Source: CAVQJU01 sp963754955 (GTDB lineage Bacteria > Acidobacteriota > Vicinamibacteria > Vicinamibacterales > CAVVIG01). Taken from it: a stretch of DNA of 64,000 bases. Each line of letters starts with the position of its first letter. Positions within the stretch are counted from its first letter, which is position 1. The DNA lies in contig CAVWHY010000006.1 of NCBI GenBank assembly GCA_963754955.1, forward strand, positions 62,001-126,000, in the 5' to 3' direction. The position numbers and the translations under genes are program-made. Below the pieces are notes generated by a model that saw only the letters and a program-made list of their open reading frames with translations, was not told the origin of the DNA and ran no database searches. Below are positions 37,007-47,745 of this stretch, one piece after another.

Positions 37007-37927
37007 ATGGAGCTGCGTCACTTGCGGGCGTTTGCGGCCATCGCCGAGTTGCACAGCTTTTCGAAAGCCGCCCGGCAGCTGCACGTCGCGCAACCCCCGC
37101 TCAGCCGCCAGATCAGCCAGCTCGAACGGGAGCTCGGCGTGAAGCTCTTCGTACGTGCCGCCAGCGGCGTCGCGCTGACCCGTGAGGGAGCCGTGCTTCT
37201 CGAGCAGGCACGGACCGTGCTCGCCGACACGGCGAGCTTCCTCGACCTCGCGACCCGCGCCAGGGCCGGCCTGGCGAACCCGCTGCGCGTCGCGATGGCA
37301 CCCGGGATGTGCGAAGCCGTCAACCGCATCCGCCTGCACATCGTCGAACGATCGCCCGACGTCGTGATCGAAGGCGTGGACATGGCCTCGTCCGCGCAGC
37401 ACGACGCGCTGCGCCGCCGGACCATGGACGTGGGGCTGCTGCGCCACGTCGCTGAGGATCCGGACATCCAGTCCGAGCCGCTCTTTGCCGAACGCTTCGT
37501 CGTCCTGGTCAGCGAGCGGAATCCGCTGGCGCGGCACAAGGCGCTGCGTTTGAAGCAGCTGGTGGACGAGCGCCTGCTGCTGCAGGACCGCGACTGGGCG
37601 TCGCTCGCGCACGACAAGATTCTTGCGCTCTGTTCGGCGGCCGGTGTCACACCCCGCATCGTGACGCTCGAGGGGATTCCGGGGAATCAGGCGGCGATGC
37701 TGTCAGTGGTGTCCGGCGAAGCGATCTGCCTGGCGCTGCGCGGCGCGCAAAGCCGCAGCTATCAGCCGGTCCGCGGCGTTGCCGTGGTGCCGCTCAACGA
37801 GCCCCAGGCCGAGTTCGAGGTGCAGGTCGCATGGCGGCGAGGCGAAACCTCGGCGCTGGTGTGCGAGTTCCTGAAGTCCGCGCGGGAACTGTTCCCGGCC
37901 AGCCAGCTGATCTCCAGCGCGTCCTGA
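37007..37927 (+). CDS. LysR family transcriptional regulator
   Basis: N-terminal winged helix MELRHLRAFAAIAELHSFSKAARQLHVAQPPLSRQISQLERELGVKLFVR, then a substrate-binding domain (RVAMAPGMCEAVNRIRLHIVERSPDVVIE). 306 residues. Convergent with the flavin-monooxygenase gene set that ends at 37955, so it is a candidate regulator of that set or of the ribonuclease gene next to it. Confidence 0.9.
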   Translation: MELRHLRAFAAIAELHSFSKAARQLHVAQPPLSRQISQLERELGVKLFVRAASGVALTREGAVLLEQARTVLADTASFLDLATRARAGLANPLRVAMAPGMCEAVNRIRLHIVERSPDVVIEGVDMASSAQHDALRRRTMDVGLLRHVAEDPDIQSEPLFAERFVVLVSERNPLARHKALRLKQLVDERLLLQDRDWASLAHDKILALCSAAGVTPRIVTLEGIPGNQAAMLSVVSGEAICLALRGAQSRSYQPVRGVAVVPLNEPQAEFEVQVAWRRGETSALVCEFLKSARELFPASQLISSAS

Positions 37928-37935
37928 TCGAACGG

Positions 37936-37958
37936 GCAGGCCTGAAGGCCTTCACTAC
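37936..37958. repeat. REP locus R6: single GTAG palindrome
   Basis: Minus-strand unit: GTAG, then GAAGGCC/GGCCTGC-like arms around TTCA. Only one unit. The CTA at 37955-37957 is the TAG stop of the membrane-protein gene. It sits at the convergent junction with the LysR gene. Confidence 0.75.
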
Positions 37959-39019
37959 TTCTTCGCAGCGGTCCCCTGAAGCGGCCAGAACTGAAAGAAC
38001 TCCGCGTAGAAGATGAGCAGTGGAAACGTCACGCTGAGCAGCGCCGACGCGAGCCAGATCTCGAAGTCGTAGCTCGGCGGCCCGGGGCGAACCTCGCCGG
38101 TGACGATCGGCGCCAGGCGACCGTACATCCACGACAGCGATTCACCGATCACAATCACGGCCACGACGTTCAGCACACCCTTCAGCGGCTGCGTGCGTCC
38201 CGCGAACAGCGATCCCTTGAGCATGTTCTGGACGACGATGGTTCCGAAGATGAACGGCACGGGCACGCGGACCATGAACGCCGACCGGATCCATCCGCAG
38301 CACAACGACGCCGATGTAAAACACCGCACCGCCAATCGCGAGCACGGCGAGCGTCCAGACGAGGCCCAGGACCGGCTGCCGCATGATCCCCGGGCGCGTC
38401 GTCAGGGGCCATAAGTCGAAGTTCACCAGCAGGAACATGGCCGCCAGGCACGACAGGTAGAACACGAGGGCGTGCCACGCCGGAAACAGGCCCTGCGGGT
38501 CCTGGGCGGCGACGTACACCGGCGCGCCCTGCATGAAGAGGTAGCTGAAAAAGACGCGGAACAGGATGTAGTTCACGACATACGCCGCCACCAGCACCAC
38601 GAGGCCCGCGGCGATCGGATGCTTGATGACGCCCGTAAACGGCCAGCCGCCCCACATGATCGCCGCCCAGAACGTGATGACGACGGAGACGATGCTGCAC
38701 ATGGCGAGCATCGGCGTCGGCGGACTCACCCGGCCGCCGATTGTCACGAAGCACACCGCGGCAACGACGACGCCCACCGCGAGCGTCGTCAGGGTCAGCA
38801 CCAGGCCCTTGGCCGGCTGCGGGCTGGCAGCGACGAACCCGGGGTTCGCGCCCCACAGTGACCGCGACGACGATTTGCATCGGGATGACGCAGAGCAGGA
38901 AGTACGCGACCCACCCGGTGAACACGGGGAACGTGAACAGCGAGACGAACGCCAGCGGCGAGGACGACCATCAGAATGGTCGCGACGATCCCTGCGGCAG
39001 GCTGCTTGAGCGTGGCCAC
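37955..39019 (-). CDS. Polytopic membrane protein next to HpaBC-type genes (three frameshifts)
   Basis: Start GTG 39019 (VATLKQPAAGIVATILMVVLA) with GGAGG 7 bases upstream. Breaks near 38955, 38855 and 38285. About 8-9 TM segments: PLAFVSLFTFPVFTGWVAYFLLCVIPMQIVVAVTV, LTLTTLAVGVVVAAVCFVTI, MLAMCSIVSVVITFWAAIMWG, IAAGLVVLVAAYVVNYILF, WHALVFYLSCLAAMFLLV, LVWTLAVLAIGGAVFYIGVVV. No transporter family was recognised. The stop is in REP R6. It is the last gene of the monooxygenase set and may import or sense the aromatic substrate. Confidence 0.6.
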
Positions 39020-39030
39020 GTCGGAACCTC

Positions 39031-39532
39031 CTAGAGAACCCGCTCCGGCTCGTTCAGGCGTCCGTAGCGCCCGCGGAAGAACAGGAGCGGTGCCTGTTCG
39101 CCGTCGTCGCGGTGCAGGGCGATCACGCGGCCGACGCACGATCCAGTGATCGCCGCCCTCGAGGATGGTTTCCACGTGACAGCCGATCGCCGCGATGCAG
39201 CCGTGCAGCCGGTGGACGCCGCTCCACGGGACAAACGAGAACGGCGGCGGCGCCGGCTCCTTCCAGCCGCCGGCAAAGTACGTCGACACGTCCTGCTGCG
39301 TCTCGGCCAGCATGTTGACCGAGAAGCGCGCGGCGTGGCGGATGGCCTCGCTCATGTGCGCCGACTTGCCACAGCAGAACAGCACCAGCGGCGGGTCGAG
39401 CGACAGCGAGCTGAAGGCGTTCGCGGTCATGCCGCGAACGTCGCCGTCCACTTCGGCGGCAATCACCGTCACGCCGGTCGCGAAATGGCCGACCGTCTGG
39501 CGGAACGTGCGGGCGTCGAATGAATCGGCCAC
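39031..39532 (-). CDS. Flavin reductase (HpaC-like), frameshifted near 39135
   Basis: GTG start 39532 overlaps the last base of the hpaB-like stop (TAGTG). Flavin reductase features: FDARTFRQTVGHFATGVTVIAAEVDGDVRGMTANAFSSLSLDPPLVLFCCGKSAHM, HRLHGCIAAIGCHVETILEGGDHW, and after the break VGRVIALHRDDGEQAPLLFFRGRYGRL. Supplies reduced flavin to the adjacent monooxygenase. Confidence 0.85.
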
Positions 39533-41111
39533 TACCGTTTCTTCATCACGGCGCTGATGTCGTTCGGGTTGATGAGATCGGGCACCGTCCAGCCGTCCAG
39601 ATCGTACTCGGCCATGCACTTCTCCGCGAAGCCCTTGTAGCGCTTGGCGGCGCCGGTGACCTCGGCGACCAGGAGCGTCTCGAAGCGGATGCTCTCGTTG
39701 TTGCCGAAGTAGTTGCGCTCGTAGAGTTCGTGCCGGCCGCCGAACTCGCTCCCGATCGCGTCCCACATCAGCTTCATCAGCTTGACGCGATCGACCGCCG
39801 AGTAGCCGTTCGAGCCGCGCACGAACTGATCCAGATACGGGCGGATCTCGGGCACCTTGAAGTCGAGCGCGCTCGACGGCAGGTAGATCAGCGCGCTTGC
39901 GAGCGTGTTCTCGATGATCTCCTTGATCTTGGGATAGGCGATGCTCGCCATCACGCGATAGGCCAGACCGTAATCGAGATTGGGCAGCACGTATCCCGGC
40001 GTCCACGGCGTCGTCGTGCGCGCCATCGCGTCGGTGAGGCCCCAGAAACAGTTGCGCCACGCCAGGACCTCGCCGACGTTCGCCTGAACGCCGCGGAAGT
40101 CCTTGGCGCCGGTCGCCTCGACGGCCTTGAGCAGCAGGCCGGCCAGGAAGTCGAGCTTGACGGCGAGCCGGGTGCAGCCCTGGAACATGAAGCGCGGCAG
40201 GAAGCCCGACCGCGGGAAGAAGTTGTTGACCTTCTCGATGTCGCCGTATGCGAACACGTTCTCCCAGGGCACGAACACCTTGTCGAACACGAGAATGGAA
40301 TCGTTCTCGTCCATCCGGCTCGACAGCGGGTAGTCGAACGGCGTGCCGACGGTCGCCGACGTCAGCTCGTACGACGGCCGGCAGAACAGCTTCACGCCGG
40401 GCGCGTCGGTCGGCACCATGCACACGAACGCGAACTCCCTGGTCTTGATCGGCAGCGCGCCGTTGTTGGCGATGAAGTTGAAGTTCGTCAGCGTGGAGGT
40501 CGTCGCGACCACCTTGGCGCCGCTCACGATCAAACCGGCGTCGGTCTCCTTCACGACGTGCATGTACACGTCTTTGACCTCGTCGAGCGGCTTGTCGCGA
40601 TCGACGGGCGGATTGACGATGGCGTGATTGACGAACGACACCTCTTCCTGGACTTTCTTGTACCAGCGGCGCGCGTTGTCCTGGAACGGTTCGTAGTAAT
40701 CCGCGTTGGCGCCGAGCGTGGCGAGGAACGCGGCCTTGTAATCGGGGCTGCGGCCGATCCATCCGTAGCTGACGCGCGCCCACTCCGCGATGGCGTCGCG
40801 CGCGCCCACCAGATCTTCGGCCTGTACGGGTGGCCTTGTAGAAGCGATGTGTGAAACCGCCGCTGCCCGTGTCGGTGGGGGTCGTCAGCACATCCTGGCG
40901 TGCGGGATCGTGGAGGGCGTCGTAGAGGCGGGCGAGCATCCGGGCCGTGTTGCGGAATGCCGGGATGCGTGGTGACGTCCTTCACGCGTTCGCCGTAGAT
41001 CCAGATTTCCCGGTTGTCGCGAATGCTCTCGAGGTATTCATCGCCGGTCATCGGACGAACGCGCGGCGTGGCGTTCACCTGATCGTTCGGCGCAGTGGTG
41101 TTGATGGCCAT
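39532..41111 (-). CDS. 4-hydroxyphenylacetate 3-hydroxylase family monooxygenase (HpaB-like), two frameshifts
   Basis: ATG 41111 with GGGAG box. N-terminus MAINTTAPNDQVNATPRVRPMTGDEYLESIRDNREIWIYGERVKDVTTHPAF. Breaks near 40960 and 40830. The main part contains SPDYKAAFLATLGANADYY, HAIVNPPVDRDKP, LTNFNFIANNGALPI, VFVPWENVFAYGD and GSNGYSAVDRVKLMKLMWDAIGSEFGGRHELYERNYFGNNESIRFETL. FADH2-dependent hydroxylation of a phenolic substrate; which one cannot be told (HpaB, chlorophenol and phenol hydroxylases share this family). Operon with a flavin reductase and a membrane protein. Confidence 0.85.
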
Positions 41112-41315
41112 GACATTCTCCCTTGTCTGTTCGTGTGGCGGCGGCATTCTACCCCGGCCGTCGGTCTGTGCGTACACGGGAAAGCCGCGGGCGGCGCCGC
41201 CTTGTCGTGACGGTATAGGGTCTTTCTGCCCAGGTATGGGCGCTGCGCGCGTCCAACATTCTGGATGGGCGGTTGTCTCGCGCGACAAAATGCCGCGCCG
41301 CGGCGTGATTCCGCG

Positions 41316-41344
41316 TTGACACTGATCTGTCAGTTGCCTATGAT
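41316..41344 (+). promoter_or_regulatory. Strong sigma-70 promoter for the TonB-receptor gene
   Basis: TTGACA at 41316-41321, 17-base spacer, TATGAT at 41339-41344: near-consensus. It lies in the 342-base region between the divergent HpaB-like gene and the receptor, about 110 bases upstream of the ATG at 41454. Confidence 0.75.
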
Positions 41345-41356
41345 GCGCGCAACTGA
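41330..41356. promoter_or_regulatory. Operator-like inverted repeat over the -10 box
   Basis: TCAGTTGC (41330-41337) and GCAACTGA (41349-41356) are perfect inverted 8-mers with an 11-base spacer that covers the -10 box. A smaller repeat, ACTGA/TCAGT (41321-41334), lies in the spacer. The site suggests a repressor that blocks the receptor promoter. Confidence 0.55.
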
Positions 41357-41359
41357 AGG

Positions 41360-41392
41360 GGTCGGAAGAAGGTCGGAAGAAGGTCGGAAGAA
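41360..41392 (+). repeat. Three tandem 11-bp repeats (GGTCGGAAGAA) in the receptor 5' region
   Basis: Three exact head-to-tail copies directly after the promoter, followed by a purine-rich tract (AGAGAAGAGAAGAAAGAG) up to 41410. The unit is one helical turn long. It would be in the 5' untranslated region of the receptor mRNA. Period 11, so unlike the heptamer loci. Confidence 0.7.
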
Positions 41393-41453
41393 AGAGAAGA
41401 GAAGAAAGAGCGTCGTCCACGAGTCAATCCGGGGCGGTATGAGGAGGGGCAGG

Positions 41454-44400
41454 ATGCGTGCTCTCAGAACGGCCGTCGTCGTCCTATCGTGTGTGCTCGT
41501 CTTCCCGAGCCTGGCGCGTGCGCAGGCCGCAATTGCCGGCCAGGTGAAAGACGCTTCCGGCGCCGTGCTGCCCGGCGTGACTGTCGAAGCCGCCAGCCCC
41601 GTGCTCATCGAAAAAACCCGCACCGCCGTCACCGACGGCACCGGGCAGTTCCGGATCCAGGATTTGCGCCCGGGCGCGTACACAGTCACGTTCGCGCTGA
41701 CAGGGTTCAGCACCGTCAAGCGGGAGGGTGTCGAGCTGACCGGGACGTTCACGGCGACCGTCAACGCCGAAATGAAAGTCGGCGCGGTCGAGGAGACGAT
41801 CACGGTCACCGGCGAGACGCCGCTGGTGGACACGGCGAGCACGAAGAAACAGGTCGTGCTCGACCACGACGCCGTCCAGAACCTGCCGAGTTCCCGCCAG
41901 TACTTCACGCTGGCGCGCATGGCGGCAGGCACCTCCGGCGGCGGCGGCGACGTCGGTGGGAGCGCCGGCATCGCGGATGTCGGCCAGAGCCTCACGGCAC
42001 ACGGCAGCAAGGCGGTCGATCAACGCGTGATGCTCAATGGCGTCAGCATCATGACGCTGCAGGCCGGCGGCAACATCGGCGGTCAGCAGCCCGACGTGGG
42101 CTCGGCGGCCGAGATCGCCATCGACACGGCGTCGCTGTCGGCCGAGGGGCCGACGGGTGGCGTCCGGATCAACTTCATCCCCAAGGACGGCGGCAACCGG
42201 TTCAGCAACTCGACGTTCTTCACGTTCGCGAACCAGTCGATGCAGGGGACCAACTACACCGACGATCTCAAGGCCAGGGGGTTGGCGACGCCGACCAAAA
42301 TCCACAACGTGTGGGATTTGAACGAGTCGATCGGCGGTCCCATCATGAAAGACAAGGTGTGGTTCTGGTTCTCGACCCGCTTCAATCGTGCGAACTCGTA
42401 CGCCGGCCTCTTCGACAACCAGAACGCGTTCAACCCGAACGCGTGGACGTACGTGCCCGACACCGGATCCCCGGCGGAAAACCACGGAGAGGTGCAGCAG
42501 AACAACCTGCGCATCACCTGGCAGGCGTCGCCCAAGATCAAGGTCGCGTTCGAGCAGAAGATCGATTCATTCTGCAACTGCCCGTATCAAGCCGGGGCCA
42601 TCGCGGCGACGTCCAACGGCGTGTTCAATTCCCAGGTGGCTGCTCCCGAAGCGGCCCGCGATCGGCGCTTCCCGCGCCTCCGGCAGGAGCATGTGGAATT
42701 CACGTCGCCCGTCACCAGCAAGCTGCTGTTCGAATTCGTGGGCATGCACTTGTTCGAGCGTTGGGGCAACATGGATCTGCGCGCGGACAGCAACGGCGGG
42801 TCGCTGACCGACGCTGAGGCGGCCGCGATCCAGAACATGATCTCGGTGGCCGATCAGGCGACCGGCATGATGTACCGCAGCTACGCCGCCACCGGGTTCG
42901 GCGGGCTCAACAACACGATCGTTCCCAACTACACCTATCGCGTCGCGGCTTCGTACATCACGGGCGCCCACGCCTTCAAGACGGGCTGGAACGACACGTT
43001 TGGGTACCAGGAGGTCAACAACTACGCGTACCAGCCGATCAGCTACACCTTCAACAACGGGACCCCGACCTTCGTGACCCAGTGGGCGGCCCCAGCGACC
43101 GTGAAAAGCGAAGAAAACCACGACTTCGGCGCCTTCGTGCAGGACAGCTGGAAAACGAACAGGGTGACCGTCAACGGGGCCATCAGGTACGACTGGTTCA
43201 AGACATCGTTCCCGCAGCAGACGATCGGACCAGGCTCCGCGGTGGTCGGCCTTCAGAACCGGAACATCACCTTCCCCGCGCAGGACAACACGAGCTGGAA
43301 GGACCTCACGTACCGTTCAGGCGTGGTCTGGGATGTTCGCGGCGACGGCAAGTCGGCGCTGAAGGTGGCCGCGAACAAGTATTTGCTCGGGCAGACGCTC
43401 AACGCGTTGGGAGCCGCCACGACGAATCCTGTCAACGCCATGCGAACGTTCACCAATCGCAGCTGGTCCGACTCGAACCGCAACTTCGTCGTCGATTGCA
43501 ACCTGGCGAGTCCGCTTGCGCAGAACCTCACGGCGAGCGGCGGCGACAACTGCGGCCAGGTCGCCAATCTCGACTTCGGGACAACCATTCCCGGCTCGAC
43601 GTTCGATCCGGACCTGCTGACCGGCTGGGGACACCGGGCGAGCAACTGGGAATTCTCGGCGGGCTTCCAGCAGCAGCTCACATCGAGAATCTCGCTCGAC
43701 TTCGGCTACTACCGCCGCATCTGGCAGAACTTCCCGGTCGTCGACAACGTGCTGGCCGCCGCGAGCGATTTCCAGCAGTTCACGATGAAGGTGCCGACCG
43801 ATCCGAACATCCCAGGGGGCGGCGGCAATTCGCTGACCTACTACAACGTCAACGCAAACAAGTTCGGGCAGACTCAAAACTACTACACGCTGGCGGACAA
43901 GTTTGGCAACGAGTACGAACACTGGAACGGTTTCGACATCAGCGTCAACGCACGCCTCACGAATGGTCTCCGGTTCCAGGCCGGGACCGGCACTGGTCGA
44001 ACCTCGACCGACAACTGCGACATCATCGCGAAGTTACCTGAGATGTTGAGCTGGGGTGCCACAAACGCGGCCTCCGTCGCGGCAAACGGGGCCCAGCCAC
44101 AGCTGGCCAAGGAGTTCTGCCACCTCGACGAACCGTGGATGACGGGCTTCAAAGGGCTGGTCTTCTATACGATTCCGAAAGCGGATGTGCAGATCGCCGC
44201 GACGTTCCGCAGCACCCCTGGCGTCGCGAACACCTTCGGCAACGGAGCCGGTGGCGCCCAGCCGTCCGGGCTGGCCGCGAATTTCGTAGCGACCAATGCG
44301 TATCTCGCCGCAAACTCGAACCTCGGACGTTGCTGCTCCGGGCACGACCGCAGCCCACTCAGAACACCACGGTGGTCATCGTCAATCCGGACACGGTATA

Positions 44401-44617
44401 CCTCGACCGGGACAACCAGCTTGATTTCCGGGTCGGAAAAGTGTTCCGGTTCTCCCGCACCAGAACGACGGTCAACCTCGACATCTACAACCTGCTGAAC
44501 CGGAGCACGGTCGTGACGGCAAACCAGACGTACTCGCTCACCAACAACCCCTGGCTGACGCCGACGGCGATCGCGAATCCGCGACTGTTCAAGATCAGCT
44601 TCACGCTGGATCTTTAG
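41454..44617 (+). CDS. TonB-dependent receptor with carboxypeptidase-regulatory-like domain (frameshifted near 44325)
   Basis: ATG 41454 preceded by GGAGGGG. Signal peptide (MRALRTAVVVLSCVLVFPSLARAQA), then a carboxypeptidase-regulatory-like beta sandwich (IAGQVKDASGAVLPGVTVEAASPVL...GQFRIQDLRPGAYTVTFALTGFSTV), a plug (VGAVEETITVTGETPLVDTASTKKQVVLDHDAVQNLPSSRQY), then a long outer-membrane barrel ending ANPRLFKISFTLDL. About 1,050 residues. The frame shifts near 44325 in the last barrel strands. This type is abundant in Acidobacteria and is thought to import large organic compounds. Substrate unknown. Confidence 0.9.
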
Positions 44618-44630
44618 GTAGCGATCACAA

Positions 44631-44693
44631 GGGGCTGGGGGCTGGAAGAACACAGTGTTCTTCCAGCCCCAGCCCCCAGCCCCCAGTCCCAAG
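44631..44693. repeat. Heptamer repeat locus S8, inverted pair with long hairpin (GGGGCTG type)
   Basis: Left: GGGGCTG, GGGGCTG, then CTGGAAGAACAC (44642-44653), one central base, GTGTTCTTCCAG (44655-44666), then right: CAGCCCC, AGCCCCC, AGCCCCC, AGTCCCA. The 12-base arms are perfect and extend through the heptamers. It lies between the receptor and the fusion gene and is a likely terminator. Confidence 0.8.
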
Positions 44694-44722
44694 TTTCTAC
44701 TCCACTCAGGTATCCTCCCCGG

Positions 44723-47700
44723 GTGCTCTTCGTTCTCTTCTTCCTTTCCGGGATCAGCGGACTCATCTACCAGGTCGTCTGGGTCCGCGAGTTCGGGAAC
44801 GTCTTCGGCGCCACCATCCAGACCACCTCTCTCGTCGTCGCCATCTTCATGCTCGGGCTCGGCTGCGGCAGCGTCATCGTCGGGCGATGGGCCGATCGAC
44901 GCTATCAGCACGCGCCCGAATCGCTGCTGCGCGCGTATGGCGTCGTCGAACTCGTCATCGCCGCTCTGGGCGCGGCGATAGCGATAGCGCTCCCGCGACT
45001 CCACTGGCTTGCGGCCGTGTCTTCGTCATACGTGAGGGATTCGACCGGCTGGTACGAGCTGTCAACGATGTCGTACATCGCGCGGGGTGCGATTGCCCTC
45101 GGGCTGTTCGGGCCAAGCGCTCTGCTGATGGGCGGCACGCTGACACTGCTGATTCGCCACCGTGTCCGGGAGGACGTCGAGCGCGCGAGCGGGTGGAAGA
45201 TCGCCGTCCTGTACGCCGTCAATACCGCGGGCGCGGCGGCCGGAGCGTTCCTGACAGACGTCGCGCTGGTTCCATCGTTCGGCCTCACTGACACGCAGCT
45301 CTTCGCGGCGCTCCTGAACCTGATTGCCGGAGCCGGCGCGATCGTGCTGGCGAGGACTTCGGCACCGGCGCGGAAGACGCGGGGGGCGGCGGCCGTCCTT
45401 CAAAAGCCCGCCACGTCTCAGGCGCTCTACGCGGTCGGCTGGACCAGCCTTGCGCTTGTGCTCTGCGGCCTTGCGGCAATGGGCCTGGAGATCGTCTGGC
45501 TGCGCCACTTCACGCTGCTGCTCGGGGGCTTCCGGGCCGTGTTTTCGCTCGTCCTCACGATCGTGCTGGTGGGCATCGGCTTGGGATCGCTGCTCGGCGG
45601 CTACATCGATCGACGGACCTCCAGGCCCGCGCAGGCGTTGATGGTGGTGCAGGCGCTGCTGGTCGTATCGGCGCTGCTGGGCCTTTCGTCGACCAGCGCC
45701 GATGCGCTCGATGCCCATCGTCGCGCGATCGATGCAACCTTTTCCGGCTTGACGCCATTCGGCCGCTGGATCACCGAGCTCTGGTACAACGCGCGGCCGA
45801 TGCTGCTCGAAGTCGGCGTCCCGTCGCTGCTGATGGGATGCTCGTTTCCGCTCGCCAACGCGCTGATTCAACGGACGGAGCGCGCGGTCGGCAGCCGCGC
45901 GGGCGCCCTTTATCTGGCCAACACGGCCGGGGCGGTCTGCGGTTCTCTCGCGACCGGGTTCGTGCTGCTGCCGGTGTTCGGCATGCAGGGAAGCGCGACG
46001 GTGCTGGCGCTCGTTGCCACGCTGGCGATCGCGCCGCTCTACCTCGCCGCGCGCGAAGACGGAGGCGTCAGGACCACGTCCGCGATGACCACGTCGGTTC
46101 CCGTGCTGATTGCGGCCGTTGCGGTCGTCCTGTGGCTGCGCCTGCCGCCGGACTACGTGCTGAACCGCTCGCTGGTCAGACCGCCGGCAGGGGAGCGGCT
46201 GCTGACGCTCCGCGAAGGTATCACCGAAGTGATCGGCGTGACGGAAGTGCCGGGCCGGGGTCGCGGCCTCATCACCAACGGCCACCCGATGTCATCGACC
46301 GCGTTGCTCGATCAGCGCTACATGCGCGCGCTGGCGCATATCCCGCTCCTGTCGATGCCGGCTCCCACGCGCGTGCTGGTGATCGGCTTCGGCGTCGGCA
46401 ATTCCACGCAGGCCGCGACGCTTCATCCGTCCGTCGAACGTGTCGACGTCGCCGATCTCTCCCGCGACATCCTTGATCACGCCGGCTATTTCAGCGACGC
46501 GAACAAAGACGTGCTCAAGGACCCGCGCGTCAGCGTATACGTGAACGACGGCCGGCAGCACCTCGCCATGCAGCCGACGGCGGCCTACGACCTCATTACG
46601 CTGGAGCCGCCGCCGATTGCGCACGCCGGCGTCGCAGCCCTGTATTCACGCGAGTTCTACGCGCTCGCGCGCTCACGGTTGAAGGAAGGCGGCTACCTCA
46701 GCCAGTGGCTGCCGGCGTACCAGGTGCCCGCGGCGACGAGCCTGGCTATGGTACGCGCGTTCATCGACGTCTTTCCGCAGTCCGTGCTGCTGTCGGGCAC
46801 CGACGCGGAACTCCTGCTCGTGGGAACGAGCGGTGGCCGCATCGAGATCGATCCAGTGCGCGTGTCCCGTGCGCTGGAACAGGAACCGGGCGTCGCAGCG
46901 GACCTTCGCCGTCTCGACTTGGGGAGCGTGACGGAAATCGTCGGAACGTTCGTTGGTTCCGCCGACACGCTCGCCCGGGCGACCAGCCAGTCGACGGCGG
47001 TGTCGGACGACCGTCCCCTCCAGGAATACGGCGTGCGCTCGGCGATCGATTCCGGGACGAGCGGCGTACCTGCGTCCATCTTCGATCTCGCCGCAGCCGC
47101 AACGTGGTGTCCGAGGTGCTTCGACGGGGAAAGCCCGACGCCGCTGGCGGGCGGCCTCGATATGTACCTCGCGCTGCTCGACCATGCGTATCACGCGACC
47201 GGGCGGGGTGGAAGCGTTCGAGGCGCGTACGGCGACCGCCGCGTGCTGGGAAGCGCCTACCTTGGCGCCGTCGTGCCCGACACCGACGCGGTGCACAACA
47301 TCATCGGCGTCGCGCTCTTACGTCAGGGCCGATACGACGCAGCCGCCGCCGAGTTCCGCGAGGCCCTGACGCGCCGGGCCGATTCGGCGGATGCCAACCG
47401 CAATCTCGGCACCGCGCTGGCCGAAAGCGGCCACGTGACGGAGTCCATCGGCTACCTCCGGCGTGCCGTGCAGCTCGCGCCCGGCAACGGCGGCGCGCAG
47501 TACGAGCTCGGAACCCTGCTCCTCGAGCAGCACCGATTCGCGGAGGCGGCGGACTGTTTTCGCGCGGCAGTCAGCGCCATGCCGGATTCCGCGGCGGCCC
47601 ACAACGACCTCGGCATCGCGCTCGCGTCGCTCGGCGACCTGAGTCAGGCCACCGAGCACTTCAGGCAGGCAGTGGTGCTCGCGCCGTCGTTCGAGGAAGC

Positions 47701-47743
47701 TCGCCGGAACCTCGCGTCCGCGCTGAAGGCCCGGCCGCGATAG
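44723..47743 (+). CDS. MFS-like/spermidine-synthase/TPR fusion protein
   Basis: 1,006 residues from GTG 44723. Residues 1-460: about a dozen TM helices (LFFLSGISGLIYQVVWVREF, FMLGLGCGSVIVGRWADRRY, ...). Residues 485-740: spermidine-synthase-like methyltransferase fold (ITEVIGVTEV..., TRVLVIGFGVGNSTQAATLHPSVERVDVADLS...VSVYVNDGRQHLAM...YDLITLEPPPIAHAGVAALYSREFY). C-terminal TPR repeats from about 850 (HNIIGVALLRQGRYDAAAAEFREALTRRADSADANRNLGTAL...). A known fused-synthase architecture of unclear activity; the DLITLEPPP motif replaces the catalytic DxxD region. Confidence 0.85.
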   Translation: MLFVLFFLSGISGLIYQVVWVREFGNVFGATIQTTSLVVAIFMLGLGCGSVIVGRWADRRYQHAPESLLRAYGVVELVIAALGAAIAIALPRLHWLAAVSSSYVRDSTGWYELSTMSYIARGAIALGLFGPSALLMGGTLTLLIRHRVREDVERASGWKIAVLYAVNTAGAAAGAFLTDVALVPSFGLTDTQLFAALLNLIAGAGAIVLARTSAPARKTRGAAAVLQKPATSQALYAVGWTSLALVLCGLAAMGLEIVWLRHFTLLLGGFRAVFSLVLTIVLVGIGLGSLLGGYIDRRTSRPAQALMVVQALLVVSALLGLSSTSADALDAHRRAIDATFSGLTPFGRWITELWYNARPMLLEVGVPSLLMGCSFPLANALIQRTERAVGSRAGALYLANTAGAVCGSLATGFVLLPVFGMQGSATVLALVATLAIAPLYLAAREDGGVRTTSAMTTSVPVLIAAVAVVLWLRLPPDYVLNRSLVRPPAGERLLTLREGITEVIGVTEVPGRGRGLITNGHPMSSTALLDQRYMRALAHIPLLSMPAPTRVLVIGFGVGNSTQAATLHPSVERVDVADLSRDILDHAGYFSDANKDVLKDPRVSVYVNDGRQHLAMQPTAAYDLITLEPPPIAHAGVAALYSREFYALARSRLKEGGYLSQWLPAYQVPAATSLAMVRAFIDVFPQSVLLSGTDAELLLVGTSGGRIEIDPVRVSRALEQEPGVAADLRRLDLGSVTEIVGTFVGSADTLARATSQSTAVSDDRPLQEYGVRSAIDSGTSGVPASIFDLAAAATWCPRCFDGESPTPLAGGLDMYLALLDHAYHATGRGGSVRGAYGDRRVLGSAYLGAVVPDTDAVHNIIGVALLRQGRYDAAAAEFREALTRRADSADANRNLGTALAESGHVTESIGYLRRAVQLAPGNGGAQYELGTLLLEQHRFAEAADCFRAAVSAMPDSAAAHNDLGIALASLGDLSQATEHFRQAVVLAPSFEEARRNLASALKARPR

Positions 47744-47745
47744 CG

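Noticed and set aside
41360..41392. CRISPR-like direct repeats
   Set aside because: The 11-bp copies are head to tail with no spacers, only three units, and no cas genes are present.
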